From the NCBI GenBank assembly GCA_946894095.1, contig OX335661.1, forward strand, positions 124,001 through 188,000: a stretch of 64,000 nucleotides of DNA, in the 5' to 3' direction. Under the pieces are notes generated by a model. The model searched no databases and was not told the DNA's origin. It saw nothing but the letters and a program-made list of their open reading frames with translations. A program made the translations under genes and the position numbers. Of this stretch, positions 62,040 through 64,000 are shown one piece after another (the stretch's first letter is position 1; each line of letters opens with the position of its first letter). This DNA is from Incurvaria masculella. Lineage: Eukaryota > Arthropoda > Insecta > Lepidoptera > Incurvariidae.

Positions 62040-63110
62040 GCTCCTTTTTTATAAAGACTCGTAAGAAAGGAAATTATAGTCGTCGCAGTCTGTGTAGTCT
62101 TTTGCAAATATTTTTAAGCCAAAAAATGCCGCTTGTAATTCAAGAAAATGTATATGATATTGTTTTTATTCCTTTTTCCATGTACCGTTTGCCTTTTTTC
62201 CCCCACAAAATATACCCGAACCAGATCTTGATGAATCTGAAAATATTTCTAAGACGAAATTGCGATTTTTAATAATCCTTTTTGTTCTTGAAATATGGTG
62301 TTTCCACCACAGAAGATCATCTTGTAGATCTACCGGAAGCGACATATATTTTTAAAAATCCTCATATTTTAGAAGCACTAAACATTTTAACCGTCTCTTT
62401 TTTTATTCTTTCTATTTTTTCAGCTGGAAGACTAAGAGACATAAGTCTTGGGAATCTAGGATAAAACCTAAAAAAATACATTTCTTTTTAGGACTTAGGC
62501 AACTTTTTTCCCAATTAATTACAAATCCAATTGTGTTTAACAAATTAATAATTATTTCGGTATTTTTTGAGCATTGTTCGTATGAGTCAGCCATGCACAG
62601 AAAATCATCCAGATATAAAACACAAGTAATTCCTCGTAATCTGAGCCATTGCACAACTGGCTTCATAATTTTCGTAAAAATGTACGGTACTTAGACCATT
62701 GGGTAGGACTTCAAATTGGTATATCTCAGATTTCCAAAGAAATCTTAAGTATTTTTTGCATGACTGAAAGTTGAAATATGCATCTTTTAAGTCTATGGTA
62801 GTCATGTAATTATTTTTATTAAGTAATGAGATAGCTGTTATTATGTCCTCTAGTTTGAAGTGGCAGGTATCAATAAATTGGTTAAAAGTTTTTAAATTTA
62901 AAATAAATCTATATGTCCCGTTAGATTTTGGAACCAAAAATATTTTAGATAAAAACTGGTCACAGCATGGTTCACATTTTGAAATTGCACCTATATTTAA
63001 CAAATTTCTAATATTTTCAATCATGGCAATTTCTTCACTTTTTGAGAAGGAAGAATTTGAGGGTATGTATGCATTTTCTGGGATGTTTTTGGATAAAGGA
63101 ATGCAATACC
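62040..63110 (-). pseudogene. DIRS reverse transcriptase and RNase H
   Basis: RT pieces: IGAISKCEPCCDQFLSKIF, YRFILNLKTFNQFI and MTTIDLKDAYF at 62780-62980, LYLDDFLCMA (active site) near 62605, CIFLGFILDS near 62460. RNase H traces (FSDSSRSGSG near 62240, FLELQAAFFGL near 62130) follow. Several frameshifts and stops. The order RT, RNase H, recombinase is that of DIRS1-like elements. Confidence 0.85.
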
Positions 63111-64000
63111 CGCGAATGCAAGATAAAATATATGGGTCGTCTGTAATGTTTTTCCATTCTTCATAAAATAGTTGTAGGCTAACCTGGGAGTTTAATAGCG
63201 TTTCCCTGGTGGCAACTGTCTCCTTCTTGCCGACTGGTTCTGCTGCACTTTTCGGTGCTGGTAGTGGGGAGCCGTCGATTTTTTCCTCTGTGGCCCACCC
63301 CGGGACGACGTGTAATTGTTTGGTTAGGTGTGTTTTCTGGGTGGGCCCTTCCAGTTTAACGGATTTGAAATGTTGCCGATGTTTCCTGCTGATGTTGCCT
63401 GGCGAAAGTTTTTAGGAGCATTTTTTAGCATATCCTGGGCAGATTTTTGCATTGCTTTTGTTGTCTTGATTTTTTTCTGAATATTGTTCTCCAAACAGGA
63501 AGTTATCTAGATCGATGCTTAGGGCTGCATCTTTACTTTCTTTATTCAATCCTGCTAAAATTAAGTCAGTCAGTCAGTCAGCGTGTTTGCGTCCACTGCT
63601 GGACATACGCCTCTCCAATTTTCCTCCAGTCCTCCCGGCCTTCAGCGGTACGGAACCACTGCTTTCCGCCAACGCACTTGATGTCGTCGTCCCACCTGGC
63701 GGGTGGTCTTCCCACACTCCGTTTTCCTGTCCACGGCCGCCAGTGTAGGACACGGTTACTCCAACGGTCGTCGTCTCTTCGGCTGACATGACCAGCCCAC
63801 TGCCACTTGAGCTTAGCCACCCGGTGTCCAATATCGACTACTTTGTCTCCTTGTATTTGTTTCCATATGTGTGTAGTCGCACCAGAGTCGACCTGCGTCA
63901 CTGATACATTTTATAATTGTTTGTTGCTCTGGATATTTAAGGAGGGAGTTTAAAGCAATACCCACTTTTTTATTAGTCTTTGCTTTCTTTAGTAGGTCCA
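63111..64000 (-). pseudogene. DIRS upstream (Gag-like) region, continues off right edge
   Basis: Minus-strand frame segments (KKAKTNKKVGIALNSLLKYP at 63910-63990, LILAGLNKESKDAALSIDLD at 63505-63563, FYEEWKNITDDPYIL near 63150) read toward RT. An RTE tail interrupts between the first two. Family Gag identity is inferred from position. Confidence 0.6.
63565..63902 (-). mobile_element. 5'-truncated RTE-type LINE inserted in DIRS
   Basis: The frame (HRVAKLKWQWAGHVSRR, WRPWTGKRSVGRPPARWDDD, GEAYVQQWTQ) is the C-terminus of an RTE-like RT. It ends in a (TGAC)n tail, seen as (GTCA)n at 63565-63580. The DIRS frame resumes on each side. Confidence 0.88.

Overview
The window looks like a transposon-dense, gene-poor stretch of an insect genome, most likely a moth or butterfly. 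The reasons are AT-rich background DNA, Helitrons with the lepidopteran-style 3' end (...GGAGCCGGGTACCGCAGCTAGT), insect-style TATA/Inr promoters, and BEL/Pao, Gypsy, PIF/Harbinger, Penelope, DIRS and RTE relatives. I found no convincing single-copy host gene. Almost every recognisable coding segment belongs to a mobile element, and many elements are nested.

Left part (1-9.1 kb): an uninterrupted BEL/Pao gag-pol frame (minus strand, running off the left edge) with a short 130-bp LTR has landed inside the DNA polymerase B gene of a decayed Polinton/Maverick (adintovirus-like) copy. Further right in that copy lie a small acidic protein gene and, inverted relative to them, a phospholipase A2-like gene fused by deletion to the major capsid gene. 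At 9.65-10.0 kb there are three identical 100-bp tandem repeats beside a hairpin.

Middle part (10.4-33 kb): an R2-like non-LTR retrotransposon (zinc finger, RT, endonuclease) is split into 10.4-12.57 kb and 28.43-28.62 kb. Two MITEs and a large Harbinger element lie within it. That Harbinger carries a Myb/SANT-like gene (13.0-15.35 kb) and a decayed transposase gene (28.1 to 20.3 kb). An intact Gypsy with identical LTRs sits in a transposase intron, and the last transposase exon is tandemly duplicated. Degenerate Gypsy pieces, a MADF fragment, a tRNA-Thr-like SINE pair and a TTAA-flanked MITE follow.

Right-middle (33-54.8 kb): a pol-deleted Gypsy hosts an apparently intact 3.3-kb Harbinger (transposase plus MADF protein, TCA target duplications). 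Next to it is a 14,931-bp Polinton, 39895-54825, with 196-bp terminal inverted repeats and a perfect 6-bp duplication (TTTATT). It encodes a PolB, packaging ATPase, integrase, adenain-like protease, major and minor capsid proteins, a PLA2-domain protein and several conserved unknowns. The replication side (acidic protein then PolB) follows a TATA/Inr promoter and an intron that splits the ATG. The morphogenesis genes form a compact minus-strand block with overlaps. One small gene is divergent.

Right part (54.8-64 kb): a broken Penelope with a GIY-YIG domain, a Gypsy gag fragment, a pogo-type transposase fragment, the 3' end of an EnSpm-like element, a non-autonomous Helitron, and a DIRS-type tyrosine-recombinase retrotransposon interrupted by an RTE tail.
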